Source of the DNA: Arthrobacter ulcerisalmonis
GTDB lineage: Bacteria > Actinomycetota > Actinomycetes > Actinomycetales > Micrococcaceae
Length of the DNA stretch: 64,000 nt
Direction: 5' to 3'
NCBI RefSeq assembly: GCF_900609065.1
Contig: NZ_UXAU01000026.1
Location: forward strand, 1 to 64,000
A program made the position numbers and the translations under genes. Of the stretch, positions 20,538-29,994 are shown one piece after another (positions within the stretch are counted from its first letter, which is position 1; every line of letters begins with the position of its first letter). The notes beneath the pieces are model-generated. The model worked only from the letters and a program-made list of their open reading frames with translations. It was not told where the DNA came from and did no database searches.

Positions 20538-21380
20538 GTGGAGCGGGTGAGCTCGGCATTGAAAAAGGACCACCTTCGTATCGCATCCGTCAACGTCAAC
20601 GGCCTGCGCGCCGCCTACAAGAACGGGATGGCAGCCTGGCTGGAGCCCCGCGACGTTGACATCCTCTGCCTGCAGGAAGTGCGCGCACCCGACGCAATCG
20701 TCCACCAGCTCCTGGGCGAGGGCTGGTTTGTCCTGCACGCCGAAGCCGAGGCTAAAGGCCGCGCTGGCGTAGCCATCGCCGCCAGGCAGGAACCGCTGGC
20801 CACCCGCGTGGGCATCGGCGACGAGTATTTCGCGACGGCGGGACGCTGGGTTGAGGCCGATTTCCGCCTTCTCAACGGGGCCGGCAACCCGGTCCAACTG
20901 ACCGTGGCGAGCGCCTACGTCCATTCCGGCGAAGTGGGTACGCCCAAGCAGGATGACAAGTTCCGTTTCCTGGACGTCATGAGCACGCGGCTGCCGGAAC
21001 TTGCCAAGCACAGCGATCATGCCCTGGTGGTGGGTGACCTCAATGTGGCGCACACGCCCCTGGACATCCGCAACGCCAAAGCCAACGTCAAGAAGGCTGG
21101 CTTCCTCCCGGCGGAGCGCGTCTACTTCGACAACTTCATGGGCGAGGAGATCGGCTGGCAGGACGTGCACCGCAACCTGGCCGGTCAGGTCGATGGTCCG
21201 TACACCTGGTGGTCGCAGCGGGGCAAGGCGTTCGACAACGACACCGGTTGGCGGATCGACTACCATCTCGCGACACCCGCGCTGGCCGCCGCCGCCGTTT
21301 CGGCAGTGGTGGACCGCGCGCCCTCGTGGGACACGCGCTTCTCTGACCATGCACCGCTGGTAGTGGACTACCAGCTCTAA
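20538..21380 (+). CDS. xth: Exodeoxyribonuclease III / AP endonuclease
   Basis: The 280-residue protein belongs to the ExoIII/APE1 endonuclease fold. It shows IASVNVNGLRA, LCLQEVRAPD with the metal-binding Glu, VVGDLNVAHTPLD and the C-terminal SDHAPLVVDY with the catalytic Asp-His. It cleaves DNA at abasic sites in base-excision repair. The GTG at 20538 or the in-frame GTG at 20547 could be the start; neither has an ideal ribosome binding site. Confidence 0.92.
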   Translation: MERVSSALKKDHLRIASVNVNGLRAAYKNGMAAWLEPRDVDILCLQEVRAPDAIVHQLLGEGWFVLHAEAEAKGRAGVAIAARQEPLATRVGIGDEYFATAGRWVEADFRLLNGAGNPVQLTVASAYVHSGEVGTPKQDDKFRFLDVMSTRLPELAKHSDHALVVGDLNVAHTPLDIRNAKANVKKAGFLPAERVYFDNFMGEEIGWQDVHRNLAGQVDGPYTWWSQRGKAFDNDTGWRIDYHLATPALAAAAVSAVVDRAPSWDTRFSDHAPLVVDYQL

Positions 21381-21398
21381 GCCCTGAAAGTTTCTCCC

Positions 21399-22442
21399 AT
21401 GACTACCCAGCCACTCCCGGCCGTCAAAAAGCGCATACTCTCCGGCGCCAAGCCCACTGCTGATTCCCTGCACCTGGGGAACTACATTGGCGCTGTCCGC
21501 AACTGGGTGGACATGCAGGCCCAGTACGATGCGGTGTTCTTCATCCCTGACCTGCATGCCGTGACGGTGGACTTTGATCCCGCGGACCTGGCCAAGCGGA
21601 CCCGGATCGTTGCCGCCCAGTACATCGCAGCCGGTATCGACCCGGACAAGAGCATCTTCTTTGTCCAGTCCCACGTTCCCGAGCATGCGCAGCTGGCATG
21701 GGCGCTTAACTGCATCACTGGGTTTGGTGAGGCCTCCCGGATGACCCAGTTCAAGGACAAGACCCAGAAGTCGGGTGCTGATTCAGCCACCTTGGGCCTG
21801 TTCGCGTACCCCACGCTGATGGCTGCGGACATCCTGCTCTACCAGTCGGACCTGGTACCTGTGGGGGAGGACCAGCGCCAGCACCTGGAATTGACGCGCA
21901 ACCTGGCGCAGCGCTTCAACACGCGCTTCGGCGAGACCTTCACGGTCCCGGAGGCAACGATCGTCAAGGAAAGCGCCAAGATCTACGATCTGCAGAATCC
22001 CAGCGCCAAGATGTCCAAAACGGGCGAGTCGCCCAACGGGGCCATCCAGCTGCTTGAGGATCCAAAGATCGCAGCGAAGCGCATCAAGTCCGCAGTGACC
22101 GACGCCGGCACGGAGATCCGCTTCGACCCGGCGGAGAAGCCGGGCGTCTCGAACCTGCTCACCATTTTCTCGTCCCTCACCGGCAAGAGCATCGCCGAAC
22201 TCGAATCCGACTATGCGGGCAAGATGTACGGCCACCTCAAGGTGGACTTGGCAGAGGTGGTGGTGGATTTCGTGACGCCGCTCCGCGACCGCACCAACGA
22301 ACTCATGGCCGATCCCGCCGAACTGGACCGGCTGCTGGCCATTGGCGCCGGCAGGGCCCGGGACATCGCCTCGGCCACGCTGGCCAAGGTCTACGACCGG
22401 ATGGGCTTTCTGCCGTCCTTGAGCCCCGCCGGAGTCCGCTAG
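21399..22442 (+). CDS. trpS: Tryptophanyl-tRNA synthetase
   Basis: This class I aminoacyl-tRNA synthetase (347 residues) charges tRNA-Trp. The HIGH-type motif is read in [10 protein letters not shown] and the KMSKS motif in [12 protein letters not shown]; the TrpRS fingerprint [18 protein letters not shown] is intact. It is in a rightward run with the exonuclease and RNA-ligase genes. No T-box or attenuator is visible in the 18-base gap before it. Confidence 0.96.
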   Translation: MTTQPLPAVKKRILSGAKPTADSLHLGNYIGAVRNWVDMQAQYDAVFFIPDLHAVTVDFDPADLAKRTRIVAAQYIAAGIDPDKSIFFVQSHVPEHAQLAWALNCITGFGEASRMTQFKDKTQKSGADSATLGLFAYPTLMAADILLYQSDLVPVGEDQRQHLELTRNLAQRFNTRFGETFTVPEATIVKESAKIYDLQNPSAKMSKTGESPNGAIQLLEDPKIAAKRIKSAVTDAGTEIRFDPAEKPGVSNLLTIFSSLTGKSIAELESDYAGKMYGHLKVDLAEVVVDFVTPLRDRTNELMADPAELDRLLAIGAGRARDIASATLAKVYDRMGFLPSLSPAGVR

Positions 22443-22446
22443 CACC

Positions 22447-23067
22447 ATGGCAGCGGAAGCCGAAGTGGCCAAGGCCCGCCCTGATGACGTCAGCGTTGGC
22501 GTCATCCTGGGCTTTCCCCCGGAGGTAGCGGAGGAGCTCCAGCGTTGGCGTGCTTCGTTTGGCGATCCGCTGGCGGACGTGGTGCCGGCCCACATCACGC
22601 TGGTCACCACCACGCCTACTGCCGATTGGCAGGCCACCTTGGCGCATGTTCGCCGGATCGCACAGTCGCAGCAGCCGTTCCGGATCACCATCTCCGGTAC
22701 TGGGACGTTCCGGCCGGTCTCGCCGGTGGTTTTCATCAACGTGGAGGACGGCTTCGAGCATTGCGTGGACCTGCACGCGAAGCTGCAGCAGGGCCCGTTG
22801 CATCGGGATCTGCCGTTCGCCTACCACCCGCACGTCACCATCGCCCATGATGTGGCGCCCGAAAGCCTCGATGAGGCCGAAACGGTACTCAAAAATTACA
22901 AAGCAAGCTTCCCAGTCGCTAGCATGGGACTTTACGAGCACGGTGCTGACGGCATCTGGCAGCTACGGGAAGAGCTGGACTTTGGGACCCAAACAGACGA
23001 CGACGGCGGCACCCGGTACGCGGATGCCAGCACCGACGCAGACGGAGACACCGCCGCTGCCCACTGA
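22447..23067 (+). CDS. 2'-5' RNA ligase family (2H phosphoesterase) protein
   Basis: This 206-residue protein has the two His-x-Thr motifs of the 2H superfamily: HIT at residues 49-51 (VPAHITLV) and HVT at 129-131 (HPHVTIAHD). Members include ThpR/LigT and act as cyclic phosphodiesterases or RNA ligases. It follows trpS by 4 bases. The C-terminal tail is rich in Asp/Ala and probably disordered. Confidence 0.85.
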   Translation: MAAEAEVAKARPDDVSVGVILGFPPEVAEELQRWRASFGDPLADVVPAHITLVTTTPTADWQATLAHVRRIAQSQQPFRITISGTGTFRPVSPVVFINVEDGFEHCVDLHAKLQQGPLHRDLPFAYHPHVTIAHDVAPESLDEAETVLKNYKASFPVASMGLYEHGADGIWQLREELDFGTQTDDDGGTRYADASTDADGDTAAAH

Positions 23068-23110
23068 TCGTGCCGGGTTGCGGCTGGAAGTAAGCCGTAA
23101 ACAGGTCGAT

Positions 23111-24139
23111 GTGAGCAAAGCACGCAGGGCTGAGAATGGCCCGTTCGCAGTCCTCATGGCCCAGCTGATGCTGTTCCTGGCCAAGCTGAACGCCTTTCTA
23201 CCGATGCGCGCGTTCCAGCAGTACGGCCGCCAGCACGGACCGTTGATGGCCGCGGGAATTGGTTTCGTGATGTTTTTTTCCATCACCGGCCTCTTGGCCA
23301 CCGGATTTTCGATTGCGGGCTTGGTCCTCCGAGGCCAGCCGGAACTCCTCAACACGGTGGTCAGCAGTGTGGCGCAGAGCGCGCCGGGCCTGCTGATCGT
23401 CAACGGCAGTGAGGGGTTGGTGGATCCGCAGAAGCTGCTGAACCCCAGTGGCCTCGGTTGGACTGCCGTGATTGCAGCCGTGATCACGATTGTCACGGCC
23501 CTGAACTGGATCAACGGCGTCAGGGAAGGCCTACGTGGCGTCCATGAGTTGCCGCCGCTTACCGTCCCGGTGTTTCTCCTCAAACTGCGCGACGCCGGCG
23601 CCCTGGTCCTTCTGGGCGTGGCCCTGGTCCTCAGCTCGGGGGCCTCGCTGATCTTTGGGACCGCCGCCGGCTGGATTGCCGACACCCTGCACCTGGACGC
23701 CGCCATCGCCACGCCGCTCTCCTGGCTGGTCAAGATCGCCATCCCGCTCATTCTGGGCTGGGCCACTGCCTTGATCATGTTCCGGCTGGCGGCAAAGCTT
23801 GAGCTGTCCCGGCGCACCCTGCTGGAAGGCACCATCATCGCAGCCGTGGGCACCACCGTCCTGCAGTTCTTCTCTACCGAACTGCTCGCCAGTGCTGGCC
23901 GGAACCCGCTGTTGGCGCCCTTCGCCATCATCATTGGGCTGCTGATCTGGTTCAACCTGGTCAGCCAGGTGTACCTGCTGGCAGGCTCCTGGACCGTGAT
24001 CCGCGAAGCGGACCTGGCGGCAGCAGCCGGCTCGGAAAAAGCGGCCTGGGGCGCGCGTCAGGTCCAGCCCGGCAAGGTGCCGCCCGCTGGTGCGGGCAGG
24101 ATCAGGCGTCGAGGTATTGGTCGGCCCACGCAGCGATGA
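23111..24139 (+). CDS. YihY/BrkB family inner-membrane protein
   Basis: The protein (342 residues from a GTG at 23111) has six strongly hydrophobic segments. It carries the YihY/virulence-factor BrkB pattern: RHQHG-like RQHGPLMAAGIGFVMFFSIT near the start and a late IWFNLVSQVYLLAGSW. The family is often annotated as RNase BN by mistake; its role is unresolved, probably envelope-related. The GTG start is uncertain; a TTG at 23078 is possible. Its 3' end overlaps the convergent hydrolase gene by 38 bases. Confidence 0.85.
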   Translation: MSKARRAENGPFAVLMAQLMLFLAKLNAFLPMRAFQQYGRQHGPLMAAGIGFVMFFSITGLLATGFSIAGLVLRGQPELLNTVVSSVAQSAPGLLIVNGSEGLVDPQKLLNPSGLGWTAVIAAVITIVTALNWINGVREGLRGVHELPPLTVPVFLLKLRDAGALVLLGVALVLSSGASLIFGTAAGWIADTLHLDAAIATPLSWLVKIAIPLILGWATALIMFRLAAKLELSRRTLLEGTIIAAVGTTVLQFFSTELLASAGRNPLLAPFAIIIGLLIWFNLVSQVYLLAGSWTVIREADLAAAAGSEKAAWGARQVQPGKVPPAGAGRIRRRGIGRPTQR

Positions 24140-24866
24140 TCCGGGCGGCACGGGCCGCCTGACCCTTGCCGGTCAGCAGGTGGTCGCTGCCCTCCAAGGA
24201 CACGAAGTTCCGCGGGTGCCGGGCCGTCTGGAAGATGGTGCTGGCATTGTCGATGCCCACGGTGTTGTCGGTGGGGGAGTGCAGGACCATCAGCGGTCGG
24301 TGCAGCTTGCGGATGCAGTCGGTGAGGTCCGCGTTTTCGAGGTCCTCCACGAAGTGCTTGCGGATCTCGCGGCGCTTGCCGCCCAGGGTCACCTCGGCAC
24401 TGCCTTCGGAGAGGATCTTGTCCAACGCAGCGTCGTAGACGTGGGCCACATGCCGGGGCGAGAACGGCGCAGCCACGGTGGCCACGGCGTCGAGTTCGGG
24501 AATGTCCTTGGCTGCCGCCAGGACGGCCGCGCCGCCGAACGAGTGGCCCACCAGGAGCGAGATCTCCTTGCCGACGCTGCGCATGTAGGCGGCGGCCATG
24601 ACGGTATCGGCGACCTTGTGGCTGAACGATCCGGCCGACCATTCACCAGCTGATTCGCCGAGGCCGAGGTTGTCGAAGCGCAACATGCCCACGCCGGAGT
24701 CGGCAAGCGCCTTACAGATCCGCGACGCAGCGGGGCTGTCCTTGCCGAGGGTGAAGCCGTGCGAAAACACGCCCCACCCCTTGATGGCACCCTCGGGGCT
24801 GTCAATGATGCCGGAGAGGATCTCGCCTGTGGACCCGGTGAAGGTCACCTTCTCGGAGTGGGACAC
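24102..24866 (-). CDS. Alpha/beta hydrolase (serine esterase-like)
   Basis: The 254-residue protein has the nucleophile elbow LVGHSFGGAAV, an oxyanion-type GVFSHGFTLGKDS motif, an acid in HSPTDNTVGID and a C-terminal His in LEGSDHLLTGK. It resembles the YqiA/OsmC-fused hydrolase domain group that acts on small acyl esters; the substrate is unknown. It is downstream of sdhB on the same strand and convergent with the YihY gene. Confidence 0.88.
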   Translation of the reverse strand: MSHSEKVTFTGSTGEILSGIIDSPEGAIKGWGVFSHGFTLGKDSPAASRICKALADSGVGMLRFDNLGLGESAGEWSAGSFSHKVADTVMAAAYMRSVGKEISLLVGHSFGGAAVLAAAKDIPELDAVATVAAPFSPRHVAHVYDAALDKILSEGSAEVTLGGKRREIRKHFVEDLENADLTDCIRKLHRPLMVLHSPTDNTVGIDNASTIFQTARHPRNFVSLEGSDHLLTGKGQAARAARIIAAWADQYLDA

Positions 24867-24905
24867 GGTGTCGCCTTTCGACTTAACTGAGGGGTGTTAA
24901 AACGA

Positions 24906-24996
24906 ACGACGGCGCCACACCCCTGTGCGGGGACCGTCACCGCGGCTCCCCGCACAGAAGGCGGGGGAGCCGCAGGAACGGGTGTGACGCCGTCGT
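24906..24996 (-). terminator. Structured sdhB 3' region with two mutually exclusive hairpins
   Basis: An outer interrupted stem (24906-24914 with 24988-24996, and 24916-24922 with 24980-24986) encloses two competing hairpins. One pairs 24923-24932 with 24948-24957 (10 bp perfect); the other pairs 24942-24950 with 24965-24973 (9 bp perfect). They share bases 24948-24950. It probably ends or processes the sdhCDAB transcript; no long T-tract follows. Confidence 0.55.
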
Positions 24997-25012
24997 ACGC
25001 GGAAAACGGAAA

Positions 25013-25795
25013 CTAGATCTTGCGGGAGAGAATGGCCTGCTTGACCTCGGCGATGGCCTGCGTGACCTGGATGCCACGGGGGCATGCTTCGGAGCAGTTG
25101 AAGGTGGTGCGGCAGCGCCACACGCCTTCCTTGTCATTGAGGATTTCCAGGCGCATGTCCCCGGCGTCATCGCGGGAATCGAAGATGAAGCGGTGCGCGT
25201 TGACGATTGCGGCCGGACCGAAGTACTGGCCATCCGTCCAGAACACCGGGCACGAGGACGTGCACGCGGCGCAGAGGATGCACTTGGTGGTGTCATCGAA
25301 ACGCTCACGGTCCTCGGCGGACTGCAGGCGTTCCTTGGTGGGCTCGTGACCCTTGTTGATGAGGAACGGCATGACCTCGCGGAAGGACTGGAAGAACGGC
25401 TCCATGTCCACGATCAGGTCCTTCTCAACCGGAAGGCCCTTGATGGGTTCCACGGTGATCGGCTTGGTGGTGTCCAAGTCCTTCAGTAGGGTCTTGCAGG
25501 CCAGGCGGTTGCGGCCGTTGATGCGCATGGCATCGGAACCACAAACACCGTGGGCGCAGGACCGACGGAAGGACAGGCTGCCGTCCGTCTCCCACTTGAT
25601 CTTGTGCAGGGCATCCAGCACGCGGTCGGTGCCGTACATGGTGACCTGGAAGTCTACCCAGGTGGCTTCTTCCGAAACCTCGGGGTTGTAACGGCGCACG
25701 CGCATGGTCACGTCGAAGGACGGGATTTCCCCGCCGCCTCCGATGTGGGCTGGCAGTTCAACTTTCGAGGCTGGCTCGGCAAGTTCGGCGGTCAT
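25013..25795 (-). CDS. sdhB: Succinate dehydrogenase iron-sulfur subunit
   Basis: SdhB carries electrons from the flavoprotein to quinone. The 260-residue protein shows the [2Fe-2S] ligands in SCAHGVCGSDAM plus CK, then CILCAACTSSCPVFW and CSEACPRGIQV for the [4Fe-4S] and [3Fe-4S] clusters. It is the last gene of the leftward sdhCDAB operon, one base after sdhA. Confidence 0.97.
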   Translation of the reverse strand: MTAELAEPASKVELPAHIGGGGEIPSFDVTMRVRRYNPEVSEEATWVDFQVTMYGTDRVLDALHKIKWETDGSLSFRRSCAHGVCGSDAMRINGRNRLACKTLLKDLDTTKPITVEPIKGLPVEKDLIVDMEPFFQSFREVMPFLINKGHEPTKERLQSAEDRERFDDTTKCILCAACTSSCPVFWTDGQYFGPAAIVNAHRFIFDSRDDAGDMRLEILNDKEGVWRCRTTFNCSEACPRGIQVTQAIAEVKQAILSRKI

Positions 25796-25796
25796 T

Positions 25797-27596
25797 TTAG
25801 TACTTCCTCACCATCGGCTCGTAGCGGGTAAAGACAACCGGCTTGGTGGCCAGGCGGATACCGGCAATGGCTTCCGCAGACCCGTCCGCCGGGGCGTGAT
25901 CGTCCTTGTACGCCATGGAGTGCTTCATGAATTTCTCGTCGTTGCGGTCCGGGAAGTCTTCGCGGAAGTGGCCGCCGCGGGATTCTTCACGGTGCAGCGC
26001 GGCCACGGTCATGACCTTGGCCAGTTCCAGCAGGAAGCCCAGCTCCACTGCCTCAAGGAGGTCAAGGTTAAAGCGCTTGCCCTTGTCCTGGACGGTGATG
26101 TTCTTGTAGCGGGCCTCGAAGGACTCGATATCGGAGAGCACCTGGTTCAGGGTGTCGGCGGTCCGGAACACCTGCATGTTGGCGTCCATGGTGTCCTGCA
26201 GATCCTTGCGGATCAACGCCACCTTTTCGGTGCCGGTGCCGTTGCGGGCAACGTCCAGCAGTTCGATGGTGAACGCTTCGGCATTCTCCGGCAGCTCAAC
26301 GTAGTCGGCCGTCTTGGAGTACTCGGCCGCAGCGATGCCGGCGCGCTTACCGAACACGTTGATGTCCAGCAGCGAGTTGGTGCCCAAACGGTTGGAACCG
26401 TGCACGGAAACGCAGGCCACCTCCCCGGCGGCAAACAGGCCGGGAATGACGGTGTCGTTGTCCTGCAAAACCTCGGAGACGATGTTCGTGGGGATGCCGC
26501 CCATGGCGTAGTGCGCCGTGGGGAACACGGGCACCGGCTCGGTGTAGGGCTCCACCCCGAGGTAGGTGCGGGCAAACTCGGTGATGTCCGGGAGCTTGGC
26601 GTCAATGTGCGCCGGCTCCAGGTGGGTCAGGTCCAAGAGGACATAATCCTTGTTTGGACCACAACCGCGGCCTTCACGCACTTCATTGGCCATGGAGCGG
26701 GCCACGATGTCACGCGGCGCGAGGTCCTTGATGGTGGGGGCGTAGCGCTCCATGAAGCGTTCGCCCTCGGAGTTACGCAGGATAGCGCCCTCACCGCGGG
26801 CAGCTTCGGAGAGCAGGATCCCCAAGCCGGCAAGGCCTGTCGGGTGGAACTGGAAGAACTCCATGTCCTCGAGGGGGATACCGCGGCGGAACGCGATGCC
26901 CATGCCGTCACCGGTCAGGGTGTGGGCGTTGGACGTGGTCTTGAAGACCTTGCCGGCGCCGCCGGAGGCGAACACCACGGACTTGGCCTGGAAGACGTGC
27001 AGTTCGCCGGTGGCGAGGTCGTAGGAGACCACGCCGGCAACGCGCTTCTGCTTGTACGGGGTGCCGTCGGCGCGGACTGCGTCCTCTTCGACCGTCAGCA
27101 GGTCAAGGACGTAGTACTCGTTGTAGAACTCCACGTTGTGCTTGACGCAGTTTTGGTAGAGCGTCTGGAGGATCATGTGGCCGGTGCGGTCGGCTGCGTA
27201 GCAGGCGCGGCGGACGGGGGCCTTGCCGTGGTCACGGGTGTGGCCGCCGAAGCGGCGCTGGTCAATGCGGCCCTCGGGCGTGCGGTTGAACGGCAGGCCC
27301 ATCTTCTCCAGGTCCAGCACGGCGTCGATGGCTTCTTTCGCCATGACCTCCGCGGCGTCCTGGTCTACCAGGTAGTCGCCGCCCTTGACGGTGTCGAAGG
27401 TGTGCCATTCCCAGTTGTCTTCTTCGACGTTGGCGAGGGCCGCACACATGCCGCCCTGGGCCGCGCCCGTGTGTGAACGGGTGGGGTAGAGCTTGGTCAG
27501 CACTGCTGTGCGTGCCCGCTGACCGGATTCGATCGCTGCGCGCATGCCAGCGCCACCGGCACCGACGATGACGACGTCGTACTTATGGACCTGCAT
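25797..27596 (-). CDS. sdhA: Succinate dehydrogenase flavoprotein subunit
   Basis: SdhA oxidises succinate to fumarate. It has the FAD-binding VVIVGAGGAGMRAAIES, the covalent-FAD His in RSHTGAAQGGM, and substrate-site residues in HPTGL and RLGTNSLLD. The ATG at 27596 (MQVHKYDVV) is preferred to the one at 27617, as the dinucleotide fold begins at once. The 599-residue length is normal for the class. Confidence 0.97.
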   Translation of the reverse strand: MQVHKYDVVIVGAGGAGMRAAIESGQRARTAVLTKLYPTRSHTGAAQGGMCAALANVEEDNWEWHTFDTVKGGDYLVDQDAAEVMAKEAIDAVLDLEKMGLPFNRTPEGRIDQRRFGGHTRDHGKAPVRRACYAADRTGHMILQTLYQNCVKHNVEFYNEYYVLDLLTVEEDAVRADGTPYKQKRVAGVVSYDLATGELHVFQAKSVVFASGGAGKVFKTTSNAHTLTGDGMGIAFRRGIPLEDMEFFQFHPTGLAGLGILLSEAARGEGAILRNSEGERFMERYAPTIKDLAPRDIVARSMANEVREGRGCGPNKDYVLLDLTHLEPAHIDAKLPDITEFARTYLGVEPYTEPVPVFPTAHYAMGGIPTNIVSEVLQDNDTVIPGLFAAGEVACVSVHGSNRLGTNSLLDINVFGKRAGIAAAEYSKTADYVELPENAEAFTIELLDVARNGTGTEKVALIRKDLQDTMDANMQVFRTADTLNQVLSDIESFEARYKNITVQDKGKRFNLDLLEAVELGFLLELAKVMTVAALHREESRGGHFREDFPDRNDEKFMKHSMAYKDDHAPADGSAEAIAGIRLATKPVVFTRYEPMVRKY

Positions 27597-27691
27597 ACCA
27601 GACGCTCTTTCTCTCAAAATTCACTTCAAACAACAGGGCGGCGTTGCCTGCCCTGCACCATGGGCCGCGTGGGCCCTGGAAATACTCGGGG

Positions 27692-28153
27692 TTAGGCAGG
27701 GCAGAATCCGCCCGGCAGCTGTACGCCGTCGACGACGGGGCACGGGTCGAAGGTGAAGATCACCAGGGTGCCCAGGACGATGATGACGACAGTTGCCGAG
27801 TACAGCACCGTTTTCAGCCAACGCCGGGTGGAGTCCTTCTCGGCGTAGTCGTTGATGATGGTGCGCACGCCATTGGTGCCGTGCAGCATGGCCAGCCAGA
27901 GCATGGCCAGGTCCCAGAACTGCCAGAAGGGGTCAGCCCACTTGCCGGCCACGAAACCGAAGTCGATGGCGTGGATGCCTTCGCCTACCAGGAGGTTGAC
28001 GAACAGGTGCCCGAAGATCAGCACCACCAACACCACGCCGGAGAGGCGCATGAAGAGCCATGCGACCATTTCGAAATTGCCTCGGCTGCCGCCGGTACGG
28101 CGATACCGCGGGGCGATCCGTCCGCTTCGCGGGCTCTCGATCGTTGCAGTCAT
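27692..28153 (-). CDS. sdhD: Succinate dehydrogenase membrane anchor subunit D
   Basis: This 153-residue protein has three hydrophobic helices. The first is preceded by NFEMVAWLFMRLSGV, where the Arg-Leu-Ser-Gly motif contacts quinone in this family; the second contains a His heme-ligand candidate (FGHLFVNLL). Its place between sdhC and sdhA fixes the identity. It binds heme and quinone with SdhC. Confidence 0.9.
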   Translation of the reverse strand: MTATIESPRSGRIAPRYRRTGGSRGNFEMVAWLFMRLSGVVLVVLIFGHLFVNLLVGEGIHAIDFGFVAGKWADPFWQFWDLAMLWLAMLHGTNGVRTIINDYAEKDSTRRWLKTVLYSATVVIIVLGTLVIFTFDPCPVVDGVQLPGGFCPA

Positions 28154-28156
28154 GGC

Positions 28157-28537
28157 TTAGTGACCTCCGAGGGCGAGGGACAGGTGGCGGATGGAGAATG
28201 CCGCGATGGTGACCAGCCAGAGGCCGAGCACTACCCAGAGCATCTGGCGCTGGTACTTGGCGCCCTGCTTCCAGAAGTCGACGGCGATGATGCGCAGGCC
28301 GTTGAACGCGTGGAAAACGATGGCGGCGACCAGTCCGGTTTCGCCCAGGGCCATCAGGGGATTCTTGTAGGCACCAATGACGGCGGTGTACGCCTCGGGG
28401 GAAACCCGTACCAATGAGGTATCCAGTACATGGACCAACAAGAAGAAAAAGATCACTACACCGGTAATACGGTGTCCTACCCAGGACCACATGCCTTCAC
28501 GGCCGCGGTACAAGGTGCCAGCTGGTTTTGTCGGCAC
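28157..28537 (-). CDS. sdhC: Succinate dehydrogenase cytochrome b subunit
   Basis: The 126-residue membrane subunit has SWVGHRITGVVIFFFLLVH, the SdhC signature with HR and the heme-ligand region, and three helices. A GTG at 28537 (protein begins PTKPAGTLYRG) is chosen because AGGGAGG lies 7 bases upstream; an ATG at 28654 would add 39 atypical residues. It is the first gene of sdhCDAB and divergent from manC. Confidence 0.93.
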   Translation of the reverse strand: MPTKPAGTLYRGREGMWSWVGHRITGVVIFFFLLVHVLDTSLVRVSPEAYTAVIGAYKNPLMALGETGLVAAIVFHAFNGLRIIAVDFWKQGAKYQRQMLWVVLGLWLVTIAAFSIRHLSLALGGH

Positions 28538-28810
28538 TGATAAACCTCCCTGCAACACAGCGGCGCTGGCATGAAATCCACGCGTGGGGAACGCCTGCTG
28601 CGAGAGCACTCGTAGCTCAGGCCTAAATGTAGGCTTCGCTAACAGCATATTCAATTTAGGAGCGACTTAGTCGGCGGTACTGGCGCGGATTCCAGGATTT
28701 TCTGAGACCAAGCCCACATTTCTATCCCTAAACTGGAAGGCTGTGCCTCGCCGGGACGCTCCGGACCAGCATTCAGTTGCGCAGGGCTCGACAGGCTAAA
28801 GTAGGCCCTG

Positions 28811-29944
28811 ATGAGTAAAGACACAGTGACAAGCCCGGAATCACCCCTTGAGCGCTTCATTGCGGTAATTCCGGCAGGCGGAGTGGGGACCCGCCTCTGG
28901 CCCCTGTCACGAGCCGCAGCTCCCAAATTCCTGCACGACCTCACCGGTTCCGGCAGCACACTGCTCCGTGCCACCTACGACCGGCTGCAGCCACTGGCTG
29001 GCAGCCGTGTCCTGGTCGTCACGGGGCAGGCCCACCGAGACGCCGTCTGCCGGCAGTTGCCCGAACTCCAGGATTCAGACCTGGTGCTGGAGTCCGAGCC
29101 CAAGGATTCCGGCGCTGCCATTGGGCTCGCGGCCGCCATCCTGTATGAACGGGACCCCGAAACCATCATGGGTTCCTTTGCCGCGGACCAGGTGATCAGC
29201 CCGGATGCCTTGTTCCACGAAGCGGTCCGTGAGGCCATCTATACGGCTGCTGCCGGCAAGATCGTGACCATCGGCATCAAGCCCACGCATCCGTCCACCG
29301 GTTTCGGCTACATCAGGTCGGGGGCTGGCCTGGGAATTGCTGGCGCCCCTAGCGCGCAGGCCGTGGTGGAGTTCGTGGAGAAGCCCAATGAAGAGGTGGC
29401 CCAGCAGTACCTCGACAGCGGCGAGTACGTCTGGAACGCCGGAATGTTCGTGGCGCCCGTGGCCTTGATGCTGTCGCACCTGGAAACCAACCAGCCCGAA
29501 CTGTTCAAGGGTTTGCAGGAGATCGCCCGCGCTTGGGACACTCCCGAGCGCGACGCCGTGACGGCCAGGGTGTGGCCCACCCTGCCCAAGATCGCCATTG
29601 ACTACGCCGTGGCTGAGCCCGCGGCGGCTGCCGGCGACGTTGCTGTTGTGCCCGGTGCCTTCCGTTGGGACGACGTGGGCGACTTCGCCTCGGTGGGCCG
29701 GCTGAACTCAGCCCGCGAAGTAGATGACGTCACGGTGCTCGGTGAAGGCGCTCGCGTCTTCACTGAAAACTCCAGCGGAGTGGTGGTGACGGACACCAAA
29801 CGCGTGATCGCCCTGATAGGCATTCAGGATGTGGTCATCGTGGACACCCCTGACGCGTTGCTGGTGACCACCATGGCCAATTCGCAGCGGGTCAAGGCTG
29901 CCGTGGATGCCCTCAAGGCCAGCGGCGACACTGACGTGTTGTAA
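28811..29944 (+). CDS. manC: Mannose-1-phosphate guanylyltransferase
   Basis: The enzyme makes GDP-mannose for glycans and glycolipids. The 377-residue protein carries the nucleotidyltransferase signature IPAGGVGTRLWPLSR with PKF(L), the VEFVEKPNEEVA motif and YVWNAGMF. It lacks the C-terminal isomerase (cupin) domain of the bifunctional proteins. The codons are typical for the region. Being next to sdhCDAB is a common actinobacterial arrangement. Confidence 0.93.
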   Translation: MSKDTVTSPESPLERFIAVIPAGGVGTRLWPLSRAAAPKFLHDLTGSGSTLLRATYDRLQPLAGSRVLVVTGQAHRDAVCRQLPELQDSDLVLESEPKDSGAAIGLAAAILYERDPETIMGSFAADQVISPDALFHEAVREAIYTAAAGKIVTIGIKPTHPSTGFGYIRSGAGLGIAGAPSAQAVVEFVEKPNEEVAQQYLDSGEYVWNAGMFVAPVALMLSHLETNQPELFKGLQEIARAWDTPERDAVTARVWPTLPKIAIDYAVAEPAAAAGDVAVVPGAFRWDDVGDFASVGRLNSAREVDDVTVLGEGARVFTENSSGVVVTDTKRVIALIGIQDVVIVDTPDALLVTTMANSQRVKAAVDALKASGDTDVL

Positions 29945-29994
29945 CGCGGCGTCTGTGATGCCCGCTTCGCGGTGACCCTCGCTAGAGTGAACCA

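Noticed and set aside
25704..27476. 590-residue plus-strand frame opposite sdhA
   Set aside because: Antisense shadow of sdhA; no start signal or domain.
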